Shown here: positions 17,633 through 27,011 of the stretch, in pieces
How positions within the stretch are numbered: the first letter of the stretch is position 1
How the letters are laid out: each line of letters opens with the position of its first letter
Source of the DNA: an uncultured Eubacteriaceae bacterium
GTDB lineage: Bacteria; Bacillota; Clostridia; Lachnospirales; CAG-274
NCBI GenBank assembly: GCA_947086655.1
Contig: CAMTZM010000002.1
Span: 1-64,000, forward strand
DNA: 64,000 nucleotides
Direction: 5' to 3'
Position numbers and translations under genes: made by a program
Notes under the pieces: model-generated
What the model was told of the DNA's origin: nothing
Seen by the model: the letters and a program-made list of their open reading frames with translations, nothing else
The model's database searches: none

Positions 17633-20356
17633 TTGAAATTATTAAAAAGAGATAAAAGAACTGCTTTAATTTTAATGTTTATGGTTGTTATTATAGTTTT
17701 TATTCTTTTATTAAACGCTTTACATATTTTTTTGGATAAGATGATTGAATATGATGTTGATTTTACATCATATTCCTATTGTCTTGATAAAGAGTTTGAT
17801 GATATATTAAAAGAAACAGAGAGAATTTCAAATCTTAGTTTTTTTAAAGAATTATTAAAAGAAAATAAAAGCGATAATGATAGTAAAAGATATAATGAAC
17901 TTAAAATGGACTGTTATAAAGTAATGAATGACTATCTTTCGGACGGCGGAATAATAGGAATATATATATTTGATGAGTCAAATAATATTATTTACTCTCA
18001 AGAAAATGACGATTATTATAAAAAAGCTTTAGCTTATATTGATGAAAACGGATTAAATGACGATTACAAATTATCTGATTTTTTGTTTGATGAGTACAAT
18101 GAGAGATATTACATTTTTTCTTATAGTCCTGTAAAAGATGATGATATTACTATTGGAGCTGTTTTATTGGCGTATAGTATGGATGTATTTAGCAACTTAA
18201 TGTACTATGGAGGTATAAACGAATCATCTTCTTATACGTTTATGCTTTCTGACGGTTCTCTTCCTATGGGATATAATTATATGGATGGCGAGTTTGCGGA
18301 AAAATTAAAATCTTTTGATTTTAAAGATATTTTATTGATTAAATCGAATAGCATTGATTTTTCCAATAATAAGTCTGGGAACTTTAAAATAAACGCTGGT
18401 AAAGAAAACCTTATTATATATTATAATTTTTATAAATATGATAATTTGATTATGCTTTATATTATGGAAAATGATAATTCAGAGTATTTAAAAAAATTAT
18501 CTTTTGATTTTCTGTTGTTTTTTGTTTTCTTTATTATTGCGGTAATTCTTATAATTAAGTTTATTAATATAAGAAAAAGAGAATTAAAAGCGTATACTGA
18601 AAGTATTACGCTTAAATCTTCAGGGCTTAATGGATATTGGTTTTCTAAAACAGGCATTGATGAAATTGATATGGTTATAAATGAAGTTGAAACGCTTATA
18701 AACTCTGAAAATAAACCTATGTATGAATTAGAGCGTATTTTTGAGATAATTGGAATTGATGCTGGTTATTTTGAGGTAAGACAAGATGAAGGAGTTATAA
18801 TTTGTTCCACTCGTTTAATTGGAGCGCTTGGTTATAACATAGAAGAAGAAAAAGATGTAATTACAAAGATTCCCATAGATGTATTTTATAAAGAAAGGGA
18901 AAATACTGTTAAATGTCATTTTGAAAATGAGAAAAATATTTTTTGTATAAATAAAAATAATACTAAAAGATGGATTAAATTTATAGATGATTGCTATAAT
19001 AATAAAATGAAAGGATTTGTAGTTGACGTTTCAAAAAAAATAATAGAGAAATATGGTGCTGATTATGACGATAAAAGAGATTATATTACAGGCATGCTTA
19101 CAAGAGAAGCATTTATAGAAAAACTTACGATAGGCATAAATAATTATTCATTTGGCTGTGGTATTTTTGCTGTTTTTGATTTAAGCAGTTATAATTATAT
19201 TGAAGAAGTTTATGGAAAAGATAACGCTAATAAGTATATAAAGGAAACATCAAAACTTTTCTCTATGTTTGATAATGAGGTTATTGCTGCCTATAAGGAA
19301 GGCAGTGAGTTTTTGGTTTTTATTTATTCAACTGATTCAAGAGCTGATTTAAAGCAAAGTTTATATAAATGGCATAATGATTATTGTAAAAAGCTTACTT
19401 ATGAAACTCCTGATGGAAAAAAATATAAAATCAGATTTACAATAGGATATTGCTTATATCCAAATGATGCCGATAATGTAAATATGCTTATGAAATATTC
19501 AACTTATGCTTTATATGAGTCAAAACGTATGTACAGAGAAAGTATACATGCGTTTTCGCTTGAAAATTATAATAGGGATATATTTTTAGAGGTAAGAAAA
19601 GAAGCTTTTGATAAATTAATTGACCAAAATGAGTTAAATTTTTATTTTCAGCCTATAATAAGTCTTTCAGATGGCTCTATATATGGTTATGAAGCGTTGA
19701 TGCGTCCTGACAATACTATTTTTTCATCTCCTATGGATGTAATAGATATTGCTATATCTGAAAAAAAGGAATATGTTTTGGAAAAATTAGTTGTGCTTAG
19801 CTGTCTGAAAATTGTACGTAAAAATAAAGATTTATTTAAGTCAAAAAGATTTTTTTATAATTCTTTAGGAAAACAGACACTTTCAGAAGAAGATGTTCAA
19901 TCTATGAAAATAGAATACAGCGATATTGGGCACCTTCTTATTGTGGAATTGTCAGAAGATGAAAATGTAAATGAAATTGATATTATGAATAAATGTAAAA
20001 GAATGAATGAGGATAATTCAAAGGTTGCAATAGATAAATACGGTGGAAAGTTTATAAGCGACGATACGCTTCTTATGATGCATCCAAATTATATTAAGCT
20101 TGATAGGTCTTTGATTACTGATATAAGTTTAAGGAAAGAAAAACAGTCTCGTATTAGTAAGATAGTTAAATATGCGAGGGAGCATAATATTATGGTTATA
20201 GCGGTAGGAATTGAAACAAGAGATGAGTTGTATACAATTATTCGTCTTGGAGTAGACTTTGCACAAGGATTTTATTTGGCTTTGCCTAAACCTAATTTTG
20301 AATTAAATATTAATTCAGATATTAAAAAAGAAATACTTGAAATAAATATGCTTTAA
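17633..20356 (+). CDS. Membrane-bound degenerate GGDEF/EAL protein
   Basis: 907 residues from a TTG start 7 nt after GGGGGGAG. Membrane spans at about 12-34 and 284-306 enclose an extracytoplasmic sensor domain. A cytoplasmic region then leads to a GGDEF-like domain (from about 485, DDKRDYITGMLTREAF) whose signature is K-E-G-S-E-F at 555-560 instead of GGDEF, and an EAL domain with E687-A-L-M-R. In the EAL domain the DDFG motif reads D801-K802-Y-G and the EGVE motif reads V858-G-I-E, so two acidic catalytic or metal positions are lost. It is probably a c-di-GMP sensor or scaffold rather than an enzyme. It lies between an amidase and a SpoIID/LytB gene. Confidence 0.85.
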   Translation: MKLLKRDKRTALILMFMVVIIVFILLLNALHIFLDKMIEYDVDFTSYSYCLDKEFDDILKETERISNLSFFKELLKENKSDNDSKRYNELKMDCYKVMNDYLSDGGIIGIYIFDESNNIIYSQENDDYYKKALAYIDENGLNDDYKLSDFLFDEYNERYYIFSYSPVKDDDITIGAVLLAYSMDVFSNLMYYGGINESSSYTFMLSDGSLPMGYNYMDGEFAEKLKSFDFKDILLIKSNSIDFSNNKSGNFKINAGKENLIIYYNFYKYDNLIMLYIMENDNSEYLKKLSFDFLLFFVFFIIAVILIIKFINIRKRELKAYTESITLKSSGLNGYWFSKTGIDEIDMVINEVETLINSENKPMYELERIFEIIGIDAGYFEVRQDEGVIICSTRLIGALGYNIEEEKDVITKIPIDVFYKERENTVKCHFENEKNIFCINKNNTKRWIKFIDDCYNNKMKGFVVDVSKKIIEKYGADYDDKRDYITGMLTREAFIEKLTIGINNYSFGCGIFAVFDLSSYNYIEEVYGKDNANKYIKETSKLFSMFDNEVIAAYKEGSEFLVFIYSTDSRADLKQSLYKWHNDYCKKLTYETPDGKKYKIRFTIGYCLYPNDADNVNMLMKYSTYALYESKRMYRESIHAFSLENYNRDIFLEVRKEAFDKLIDQNELNFYFQPIISLSDGSIYGYEALMRPDNTIFSSPMDVIDIAISEKKEYVLEKLVVLSCLKIVRKNKDLFKSKRFFYNSLGKQTLSEEDVQSMKIEYSDIGHLLIVELSEDENVNEIDIMNKCKRMNEDNSKVAIDKYGGKFISDDTLLMMHPNYIKLDRSLITDISLRKEKQSRISKIVKYAREHNIMVIAVGIETRDELYTIIRLGVDFAQGFYLALPKPNFELNINSDIKKEILEINML

Positions 20357-20380
20357 ATTTTTACAGGATGGTATAAAACA

Positions 20381-21874
20381 GTGAGAAAATTTATATTTTT
20401 GTGTATTTTGGTATATGGAATGGTTTTCGGGGCATTTTCTGTATCTGCACAGGAAATGCTTCGAGTAGGACTTGAAAGTGTATGCAATCATGTTCAGCAA
20501 GTTAATATAGGAAATAATAAAATATCAATTGGAATTTCAGCGGATGGCAATTTTATTTCTGATGCTGTTATTGAGGGAACGCAATTAAATGTAAAACCTT
20601 TAAATGGGGGTTATATTATCTCTGGAGTTTTTAACGACTTTATTTCAGCATCACAATATTTGAAAAATAGTAACAAAGTTAATTCTGTTCCTGTTTTTTT
20701 GGGATTAAACAAGTGGAGTATAGCTGATTTATCAGGCGGCGGAAATGTTGGAGCAAATGCGGTAATTATTTATGATGGCAGTAATCCTATTATGATTTCA
20801 GATTGTGAATATATGCTTCAAATAAAAGGTTACGATGATACAATTATAAATTCAAAAAAATATAGAGGAGTTATTGAGTTATATAAATCGGCTAATAGTA
20901 TTACCGCTGTTAATGTTATTGATATAGAGGAATATCTTTATGGAGTAGTTGCTTCTGAAATGCCTTTTTCATGGCATATAGAAGCTTTAAAGGCACAGGC
21001 AACAGCGGCTCGAAGTTATGCTGTTTCTATGATTGAAAAGCATAAAGAAAAAGGTTATGATGTATGTGATACTGTTGATTGTCAAGTATATAAAGGTATT
21101 GAGGGAGAAGAAGAAACAGTTAAAACGGCTGTTAATGAGACAAAAGGAAAACTTATATATTATGATAATCAAGTTATAAACGCCGTATTTTTTTCATCAA
21201 GCGGAGGAAGTACGGCGGCGGCTGAAGATGTATGGGGTACGAGTTTTGAATATTTAAAACCTGTTAAAGAAATTAATGAAAATGAGGCTAAGGAATGGAC
21301 AAGAACATTTACATATCTTGAAATTTCTCAAATTTTATCAAGAAATAACATAAATATAGGAAATATTGAAAACATATTTATTAGTGAAACCGATAAATAT
21401 TCAAGAGTAAACGCACTTACAATAAAAGGAACAGAAGGCGAGAAAATATTAAAAAATGAGGAAGTAAGAACATTTTTTTCTTCTACAATAGGAGGAAGTC
21501 TTGATAGCAGAAATTTTGTTATAGGAGGAGTATCAAGCGTAAGTCAAAGCAATACTTTAAATGCTTTATCGGAAAATGCTTCAGAGTTTGTAAAACTTGC
21601 AGATGTTTATGTTGCTGATGTTAATAATAAACCTCAAAATATATCAAGTAAAAGTATATATGTTTTAGGGCAGGAAGGACAAAAAGAATATAATGTTAAT
21701 AATATTTCAGTTACAGTTGATAAAGTAATTCCAAATAATACTCTTGTAATTAGTGGAAAAGGCTGGGGACACGGCGTAGGAATGAGTCAGTTTGGAGCAA
21801 AAGGAATGGCAGAGGCAGGACATAGTTATATAGAAATTTTAAAATATTATTATACTAATGTTGAAGTTATGTAA
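20381..21874 (+). CDS. SpoIID/LytB-domain cell-wall protein
   Basis: 497 residues from a GTG start. Signal peptide of about 23 residues (VSAQ). Family blocks: DIEEYLYGVVASEMPFSW, EALKAQATAARSYAV, VNETKGKLIYYDNQVINAVF, SSSGGSTAAAEDVWG and the C-terminal GWGHGVGMSQFGAKGMAE. SpoIID is a lytic transglycosylase acting on denuded glycan, and LytB-like relatives modify amidase action. Pairing with an amidase two genes upstream fits a peptidoglycan-remodelling operon. Length exceeds B. subtilis SpoIID, with an N-terminal extension including a SPOR-like segment. Whether it is the engulfment SpoIID or a vegetative paralogue cannot be settled. Confidence 0.88.
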   Translation: MRKFIFLCILVYGMVFGAFSVSAQEMLRVGLESVCNHVQQVNIGNNKISIGISADGNFISDAVIEGTQLNVKPLNGGYIISGVFNDFISASQYLKNSNKVNSVPVFLGLNKWSIADLSGGGNVGANAVIIYDGSNPIMISDCEYMLQIKGYDDTIINSKKYRGVIELYKSANSITAVNVIDIEEYLYGVVASEMPFSWHIEALKAQATAARSYAVSMIEKHKEKGYDVCDTVDCQVYKGIEGEEETVKTAVNETKGKLIYYDNQVINAVFFSSSGGSTAAAEDVWGTSFEYLKPVKEINENEAKEWTRTFTYLEISQILSRNNINIGNIENIFISETDKYSRVNALTIKGTEGEKILKNEEVRTFFSSTIGGSLDSRNFVIGGVSSVSQSNTLNALSENASEFVKLADVYVADVNNKPQNISSKSIYVLGQEGQKEYNVNNISVTVDKVIPNNTLVISGKGWGHGVGMSQFGAKGMAEAGHSYIEILKYYYTNVEVM

Positions 21875-21890
21875 ATACTTTTATTTAAGT

Positions 21891-21920
21891 CTAAGCATAC
21901 AAGTTTACTTGTATGCTTAG
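21891..21920. terminator. Hairpin after the SpoIID/LytB gene
   Basis: Perfect 13-bp dyad CTAAGCATACAAG / CTTGTATGCTTAG with a 4-nt loop. The following bases are AATGCTG rather than a T-run, so it may be a weak terminator or mRNA 3' stabiliser. Confidence 0.55.
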
Positions 21921-22083
21921 AATGCTGATAGAGCAAATATGCTTATTTTGCTTATTTAAAGTTTGTGATGTTTTTTGTTTAGAATTTTTTAAATTTGCCT
22001 TGATTTTATATTGTGTTTTTTAGAATAATAAGATTAAGAACAACTGTAAATTGAAATTTAAAATTGAAAGGATGTAAATTTTT

Positions 22084-23106
22084 ATGTATTTAAGCGATTT
22101 TAATTATGAACTTCCCGCTGAGTTAATTGCGCAAAAACCATTAAATGACAGAGCGTCATCAAGGCTTATGATTGTCGATAAAATTACTGGAGAGATTAAG
22201 CATAGCTGTTTTAAAAATATAAAAAATTATATAAATGAGGGTGATTGTCTTGTAATAAATGATACAAAAGTTATACCAGCTCGTCTTATAGGCAAAAAAA
22301 ATACTGGCGCTAAAATAGAAATACTTTTGCTTAAACGTATTGATAAAGATAAATGGGAGACGCTTGTATATCCGGGGAAAAAAGCGAGAGTCGGAAGCGA
22401 GGTTTATTTTGGAGACGGTATTTTAAGAGCATTTATAGAGGATAGTACAAATGAAGGAAACAGAATTGTAAGATTTGAATATGATGGAATTTTTGAGGAA
22501 ATATTAGATAGATTAGGACAAATGCCGCTTCCTCCATATATTAAAGAAAAGCTTGAAGATAAAAACAGATATCAAACAGTATACGCAAAATATGACGGTT
22601 CAGCAGCAGCACCAACAGCCGGACTTCATTTTACACCAGAATTGCTTGATGAAATAAGACAAGCTAAAGTAAATATAGCAAGTATAACATTACATGTAGG
22701 ACTTGGAACATTTAGACCTGTAAAAGAAAATAATATTTTAGAGCATAAAATGCATTCTGAATATTATAATATAGAAAAATCTCAAGCTGATATAATAAAT
22801 GAGACAAAATTAAAAGGCGGAAAAATAATAGCTGTTGGAACTACAAGTTGTCGTACTCTTGAATCTGCTGTAAATTCAAATGGTTTATTAGAAGCAAAAA
22901 GCGGCTTTACAGATATTTTTATTTATCCCGGTTATAAATTTAAAATAATCGATAATCTTATTACTAATTTTCATCTTCCGGAATCAACACTAATTATGCT
23001 TGTTAGCGCTTTAGCCGGAAGAAATAAAATTATTAAAGCTTATGAAACGGCGGTAAAAGAAAGATATAGATTTTTTAGTTTTGGAGATGCTATGTATATT
23101 AAGTAA
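22084..23106 (+). CDS. queA: tRNA preQ1(34) S-adenosylmethionine ribosyltransferase-isomerase
   Basis: 340 residues. It makes epoxyqueuosine in tRNA from preQ1-modified tRNA and SAM. Family motifs: [19 protein letters not shown] at the N-terminus, [49 protein letters not shown] and [16 protein letters not shown]. Usual length. Preceded by GAAAGGATG. No other queuosine gene is nearby in the window, so the precursor genes are elsewhere or preQ1 is salvaged. Confidence 0.96.
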   Translation: MYLSDFNYELPAELIAQKPLNDRASSRLMIVDKITGEIKHSCFKNIKNYINEGDCLVINDTKVIPARLIGKKNTGAKIEILLLKRIDKDKWETLVYPGKKARVGSEVYFGDGILRAFIEDSTNEGNRIVRFEYDGIFEEILDRLGQMPLPPYIKEKLEDKNRYQTVYAKYDGSAAAPTAGLHFTPELLDEIRQAKVNIASITLHVGLGTFRPVKENNILEHKMHSEYYNIEKSQADIINETKLKGGKIIAVGTTSCRTLESAVNSNGLLEAKSGFTDIFIYPGYKFKIIDNLITNFHLPESTLIMLVSALAGRNKIIKAYETAVKERYRFFSFGDAMYIK

Positions 23107-23219
23107 TTATAACAAAATAATCTATAAAATTAAAAAATTTGTTATAAAGAGCTGCTTTTAAATTTTTATATACAATTTAACGGTATTTAGTATAAATTAA
23201 AAAAAGGAGATAGTATTTA

Positions 23220-24545
23220 ATGAATTTATTTGAATATCAAAGAAATAAAAATATGAAAAGCGAAGCTCCTCTTGCAGCAAGGCTAAGACCGGAAAAGCTT
23301 GAGGATTTTAAGGGGCAAAAAGATATTGTCGGTGAAAATACTCTCCTTTACAGAGCAATTAAAGCAGACAAACTATCGTCTATTATTTTATATGGTCCTC
23401 CGGGAACAGGAAAAACAACTCTCGCAAAAATTATAGCAAATACAACCTCAAGTGACTTTGTACAAATAAACGCTACAACAGCAGGTATAAAAGACATTAA
23501 AGAAACAATTGAGCAGGCTAAAGATGTTAGAGGAATGTTAAATAAAAGAACAATTCTTTTTATTGATGAGATACATAGGTTTAATAAAACACAGCAGGAC
23601 GCTTTGCTTCCGCATGTTGAGGATGGAACAGTTATACTTATTGGTGCGACGACTGAAAATCCATATTTTGAGGTAAATAAAGCCCTTATTTCAAGAAGTA
23701 TTATTTTTGAATTAAAAAAACTTAAAAAAGATGATATAAAAGAAATAATAAATAATGCTTTAATTGATGAAGAAAAAGGGCTTGGAATTTATAATGCTGT
23801 TATTGAAGATGATGCATCTGATTTTATTGCAGAAGTGTCAAACGGAGATGCAAGAGTAGCGTTAAATGCCATAGAGCTTGCCGTATTAACAACACCAAAG
23901 AAAAACGGGGTTACGGTTATTGACATAGAAACGGCTCAGCAGTGTATACAAAAAAGAGCAGTTAATTATGAGAAAAATGGTGATAATCATTATGATACAA
24001 TATCCGCTTTTATAAAAAGTATGCGTGGTTCTGACCCTGATGCTGCTGTTTATTATCTTGCAAGAATGATTTATGCTGGAGAAGACCCTAAATTTATTGC
24101 AAGAAGAATTATTATATGTGCATCTGAAGATGTTGGAAACGCAGACCCACGTGCATTACAAGTTGCTGTTTCAGCAGCTCAGGCAGTTGATTTTATAGGT
24201 ATGCCGGAGGGCAGAATAGTACTTGCGCAAGCGGCAGCATATGTAGCTTGTGCACCTAAAAGCAATTCTGCTATTGTTGGCATTGATAAAGCGCTTGAAG
24301 ATGTAAAAAATATAACTATATCAGGTATTCCTCCTTATTTAAAAGATGCACATTATTCAGGGGCTAAAGACTTAAACAGAGGTATCGGCTATAAATATGT
24401 GCATAACTATAATAATCATTATGTAGAACAACAGTACCTTCCGCTTGAGTTACAAGGAAATTGTTATTATGAGTTTTCTAATAATGGATATGAAAAAAAG
24501 CTTAAACAATGGCTTAACTTTCTGAAAGGCGAGAATACTCTTTAA
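23220..24545 (+). CDS. rarA: Replication-associated recombination protein A (AAA+ ATPase)
   Basis: 441 residues. AAA+ clamp-loader-like ATPase: PLAARLRPEKLEDF start, Walker A YGPPGTGKTTLA near residue 61, Walker B ILFIDEIHRFNK, sensor GATTENPYFEVN, then the RarA-specific C-terminal tetramerisation region with KSMRGSDPDAAVYYLARM and ASEDVGNADPRAL. It acts at stalled replication forks. AAAGGAG precedes the ATG. Its last 32 nt overlap the convergent exonuclease gene. Confidence 0.95.
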   Translation: MNLFEYQRNKNMKSEAPLAARLRPEKLEDFKGQKDIVGENTLLYRAIKADKLSSIILYGPPGTGKTTLAKIIANTTSSDFVQINATTAGIKDIKETIEQAKDVRGMLNKRTILFIDEIHRFNKTQQDALLPHVEDGTVILIGATTENPYFEVNKALISRSIIFELKKLKKDDIKEIINNALIDEEKGLGIYNAVIEDDASDFIAEVSNGDARVALNAIELAVLTTPKKNGVTVIDIETAQQCIQKRAVNYEKNGDNHYDTISAFIKSMRGSDPDAAVYYLARMIYAGEDPKFIARRIIICASEDVGNADPRALQVAVSAAQAVDFIGMPEGRIVLAQAAAYVACAPKSNSAIVGIDKALEDVKNITISGIPPYLKDAHYSGAKDLNRGIGYKYVHNYNNHYVEQQYLPLELQGNCYYEFSNNGYEKKLKQWLNFLKGENTL

Positions 24546-25167
24546 GTATTATTTTATATATTTCAAATGTAGTAAGAACGTCTGCATATGCTCTATGGGC
24601 GTTTTTATGTTCTATATTAAAGTGTTTGGCAAGATATTCAAGATTATGTTTTTCAGCTGTTTTTAAATATTTACGGCTCAAATACAATGTATCTAATGAA
24701 GGATTTTGAACAGTCAAATTTTGTTCAAAAGCGTTTTTTAAAAGAAAACTCATATCAAATCTTGCATTATGCGCTATTAAAGGCAGATTATCTATAAACT
24801 TTACAAATTTAGGCAATACATTATTTATAGTTTCTTTATTTTTTACCATTTCATTTGTTATATGAACTTTTTCAACTATAAACGGAGGTATTACTGTTTC
24901 TGGATTTACAAGAGTATTAAAACTTTCATTAATTTCTCCGTTTTTTATTTTTGCTGCTCCTATTTCAATAATTTTGCTTGAGTAAGGGTCTAATCCTGTT
25001 GTTTCAAAATCAAATATAATATAATTGTCATATATTGGCTGTTCTATTTTTTCATAATTGAATTTTTGTTTTTTATTATCTTTTTTATTTACAGGGGGAT
25101 TATAATTATAAAACTCATTTTTAGATATATCCGATTTTTTAATAAGATATTTTACAAATTCATACAT
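24514..25167 (-). CDS. DnaQ-like 3'-5' exonuclease (DEDDh)
   Basis: 217 residues. DEDDh exonuclease fold: Exo I F-D53-F-E55-TTGLDP, Exo II HNARFDMSFL, Exo III HRAYADVLTT. A basic N-terminal extension of about 45 residues precedes the nuclease core; no BRCT or polymerase part is attached. It is related to the epsilon/PolC exonuclease domain and probably acts in DNA repair or proofreading in trans, though an RNase role is possible. It lies 10 nt downstream of lexA on the same strand, which suggests a shared transcript and SOS linkage. Confidence 0.85.
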   Translation of the reverse strand: MYEFVKYLIKKSDISKNEFYNYNPPVNKKDNKKQKFNYEKIEQPIYDNYIIFDFETTGLDPYSSKIIEIGAAKIKNGEINESFNTLVNPETVIPPFIVEKVHITNEMVKNKETINNVLPKFVKFIDNLPLIAHNARFDMSFLLKNAFEQNLTVQNPSLDTLYLSRKYLKTAEKHNLEYLAKHFNIEHKNAHRAYADVLTTFEIYKIILKEYSRLSES

Positions 25168-25177
25168 TTTATCACCT

Positions 25178-25786
25178 CTATATATTTCTAAATAATCCAG
25201 TTACTTTTCCTAAAATAACTATATTATCTGATATAATTGGTTCAAATTCATTATTTTCAGGTTTTAGTATTACCTTTTTGTTTTCTAAAAAATATCTTTT
25301 ACAAGTAGCAAAATCATCGGCTAAAGCAATTACAATATCTCCATTTTCAGCAAAAGACTGTTTTTTAACTATAACTAAATCATTGTTTAATATTCCGGCA
25401 TTAATCATACTGTTTCCTTTTACTCTAAGTACAAATGATTCTCCACGTTTTAAATAAGCGGCTGGAAGCGGAAAATATCCTTCTATATTTTCTTCTGCAA
25501 ACATAGGTATTCCAGCAGAGACATCTCCTAAAATTGGTATTTGTACTATTTCTTCAAAATTAGTATAAAAATTTTCCTCAAGTATTTCTATATGACGATT
25601 TTTTAAATCTGAACGTAAAATATACCCCATTTCTTCAAGTTTTGTCAAATGAGAATGAACTGAAGAAGTAGAAGATAATCCGGTGACGGCACATATTTCA
25701 CGTACTGTGGGAGGAATTCCTTTTGTTTTTATTTCTTTTTTTATAAAGTTAAGTATTAATTTTTGCTTTTCTGTAAGTTCTTCCAT
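25178..25786 (-). CDS. lexA: LexA repressor
   Basis: 202 residues from the ATG at 25786, 9 nt after AGGAG; a GTG three codons upstream lies too close to that site. N-terminal winged helix (LTEKQKLILNFIKKEIKTKG, PPTVREICAVTGLSSTSSVH) and C-terminal S24 autoprotease: cleavage bond A91-G92 in GDVSAGIP, catalytic S126 in KGNSMINAG and K163 in ATCKRYF. The usual KGDSM reads KGNSM. It represses SOS genes until RecA-stimulated self-cleavage. No canonical GAAC-N4-GTTC box is visible in its own upstream region. Confidence 0.95.
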   Translation of the reverse strand: MEELTEKQKLILNFIKKEIKTKGIPPTVREICAVTGLSSTSSVHSHLTKLEEMGYILRSDLKNRHIEILEENFYTNFEEIVQIPILGDVSAGIPMFAEENIEGYFPLPAAYLKRGESFVLRVKGNSMINAGILNNDLVIVKKQSFAENGDIVIALADDFATCKRYFLENKKVILKPENNEFEPIISDNIVILGKVTGLFRNI

Positions 25787-25839
25787 ATTTGACACTCCTA
25801 ATTTTTATTTATAATTAAAAATATATTTAATTTATAATA

Positions 25840-25936
25840 TTGTTAAAAAGCATTGCAATTTTATGTATATTTTATCATGTTTTGAATAAAAGTAAATAGC
25901 TTTTCAAAATTTTGTTAAAAAGTGCAATTAAAAATA
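25840..25936. promoter_or_regulatory. Repeated motif in the lexA-spoIIAA divergent region
   Basis: TTGTTAAAAAG followed by TGCAATT occurs twice, at 25840-25860 (with CAT inserted) and 25912-25928. The copies are about 72 nt apart, near seven helical turns. The spacing and position between divergent genes suggest an operator pair, but no known regulator consensus was matched. Confidence 0.35.
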
Positions 25937-26019
25937 TATTGATTTTAACAATAATATGTAATAAAATAAAAAACGTAGATGTTAAAATTTGTAAATAAAA
26001 AGTCTGCGGAGGGATAAAA

Positions 26020-26370
26020 ATGACAGTTGAATTTTCAAAAGCCGGTAGGCTTTTAATTGTAATTATGAATGGTGATTTAGACCATTGTTCTTCAGAAGAA
26101 ATAAGATATAAAATAGAAAAAGAATATAAAAGAATTAATGCTAAAAATATACTTTTTGATTTTTCAAATGTAAATTTTATGGATAGTTCTGGAATAGGAA
26201 TGATAATAGGAAGATACAAAAAAATTGAAATTAATGGAGGAAAGGTAGCAGTAACTTGTATTAATGAGAATATTAGAAAAATTTTTGAAATGTCGGGGCT
26301 TTTTAAAATAATTGAAAATGTAGATGACAAAAATGAAGCCATTAAAAAATTTAGTATGGGGGGCTTCTAA
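26020..26370 (+). CDS. spoIIAA: Anti-sigma F factor antagonist
   Basis: 116 residues, STAS domain. Phosphorylatable serine in FMDSSGIGMIIGRYK (S56, equivalent to S58 of B. subtilis SpoIIAA); MNGDLDH, MSGLFKIIENV and the overall length match the orthologue. Unphosphorylated SpoIIAA binds SpoIIAB and frees sigma F in the forespore. Strong ribosome binding site CGGAGGGAT. Its stop is 1 nt before the spoIIAB start. Confidence 0.94.
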   Translation: MTVEFSKAGRLLIVIMNGDLDHCSSEEIRYKIEKEYKRINAKNILFDFSNVNFMDSSGIGMIIGRYKKIEINGGKVAVTCINENIRKIFEMSGLFKIIENVDDKNEAIKKFSMGGF

Positions 26371-26371
26371 A

Positions 26372-26821
26372 ATGGATTATGATAATGAAATTGAACTTGT
26401 TTTAAGCAGCAATCCTAAAAATGAAGCTGTGGCAAGGGTTAGCGTTTCTTCGTTTATAATGGAGCTTAACCCTTCAATGTCTGAATTAACTGATGTTAGA
26501 ACAGCGGTATCAGAAGCGGTTACAAACTCTATTATACATGGATATGAAAATAAAAAAGGAAGAATATATATAAAATGCGCTATTAAAGACCGTACAGTAT
26601 ATATATCTGTTGAGGATAGAGGAGTTGGAATTAAAGATGTAGAAAAAGCTATGCTTCCTTTATATACATCAAAACCAGAACTTGAACGCTCAGGTATGGG
26701 TTTTACTGTTATGCAGACATTTATGGACAGCCTTGAGGTTATTTCAGAAGAAAATAAAGGTACAAAAGTATTTATGGAAAAAAGCATATCAAAAGAAGTA
26801 TTAAATGAAACATTAATTTAG
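26372..26821 (+). CDS. spoIIAB: Anti-sigma F factor / serine kinase
   Basis: 149 residues from the ATG at 26372, behind ATGGGGGG; an in-frame upstream ATG inside spoIIAA is rejected on length. GHKL-type kinase: N-box VSEAVTNSIIHGYEN, G1 ISVEDRGVGI, G2 ERSGMGFTVMQTFMD. It holds sigma F inactive and phosphorylates SpoIIAA. One nucleotide separates it from spoIIAA, so the two are coupled. Confidence 0.94.
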   Translation: MDYDNEIELVLSSNPKNEAVARVSVSSFIMELNPSMSELTDVRTAVSEAVTNSIIHGYENKKGRIYIKCAIKDRTVYISVEDRGVGIKDVEKAMLPLYTSKPELERSGMGFTVMQTFMDSLEVISEENKGTKVFMEKSISKEVLNETLI

Positions 26822-26930
26822 ATACTGTATTAAAAATTATTATGTTTACATAAAAATTTAAAAACTATATTTTATCATAATTATAACATATTAGAAAACT
26901 CTGTATATATTATTTAAAAAATTTTAATAA

Positions 26931-26960
26931 TTGACACAGAGTTTTCAGACAGCCCATAAT
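26931..26960 (+). promoter_or_regulatory. Sigma-A-like promoter between spoIIAB and sigF
   Basis: TTGACA (26931-26936, perfect) and CATAAT (26955-26960, 5/6) are 18 nt apart and 52 nt before the sigF start. The box match is good, but an internal vegetative promoter here would be unusual for this operon, so chance occurrence is possible. Confidence 0.45.
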
Positions 26961-27011
26961 ATTTTAATATATTTTGGCTATATTGTTTTTATAACGGAGG
27001 TTGGTACTATT

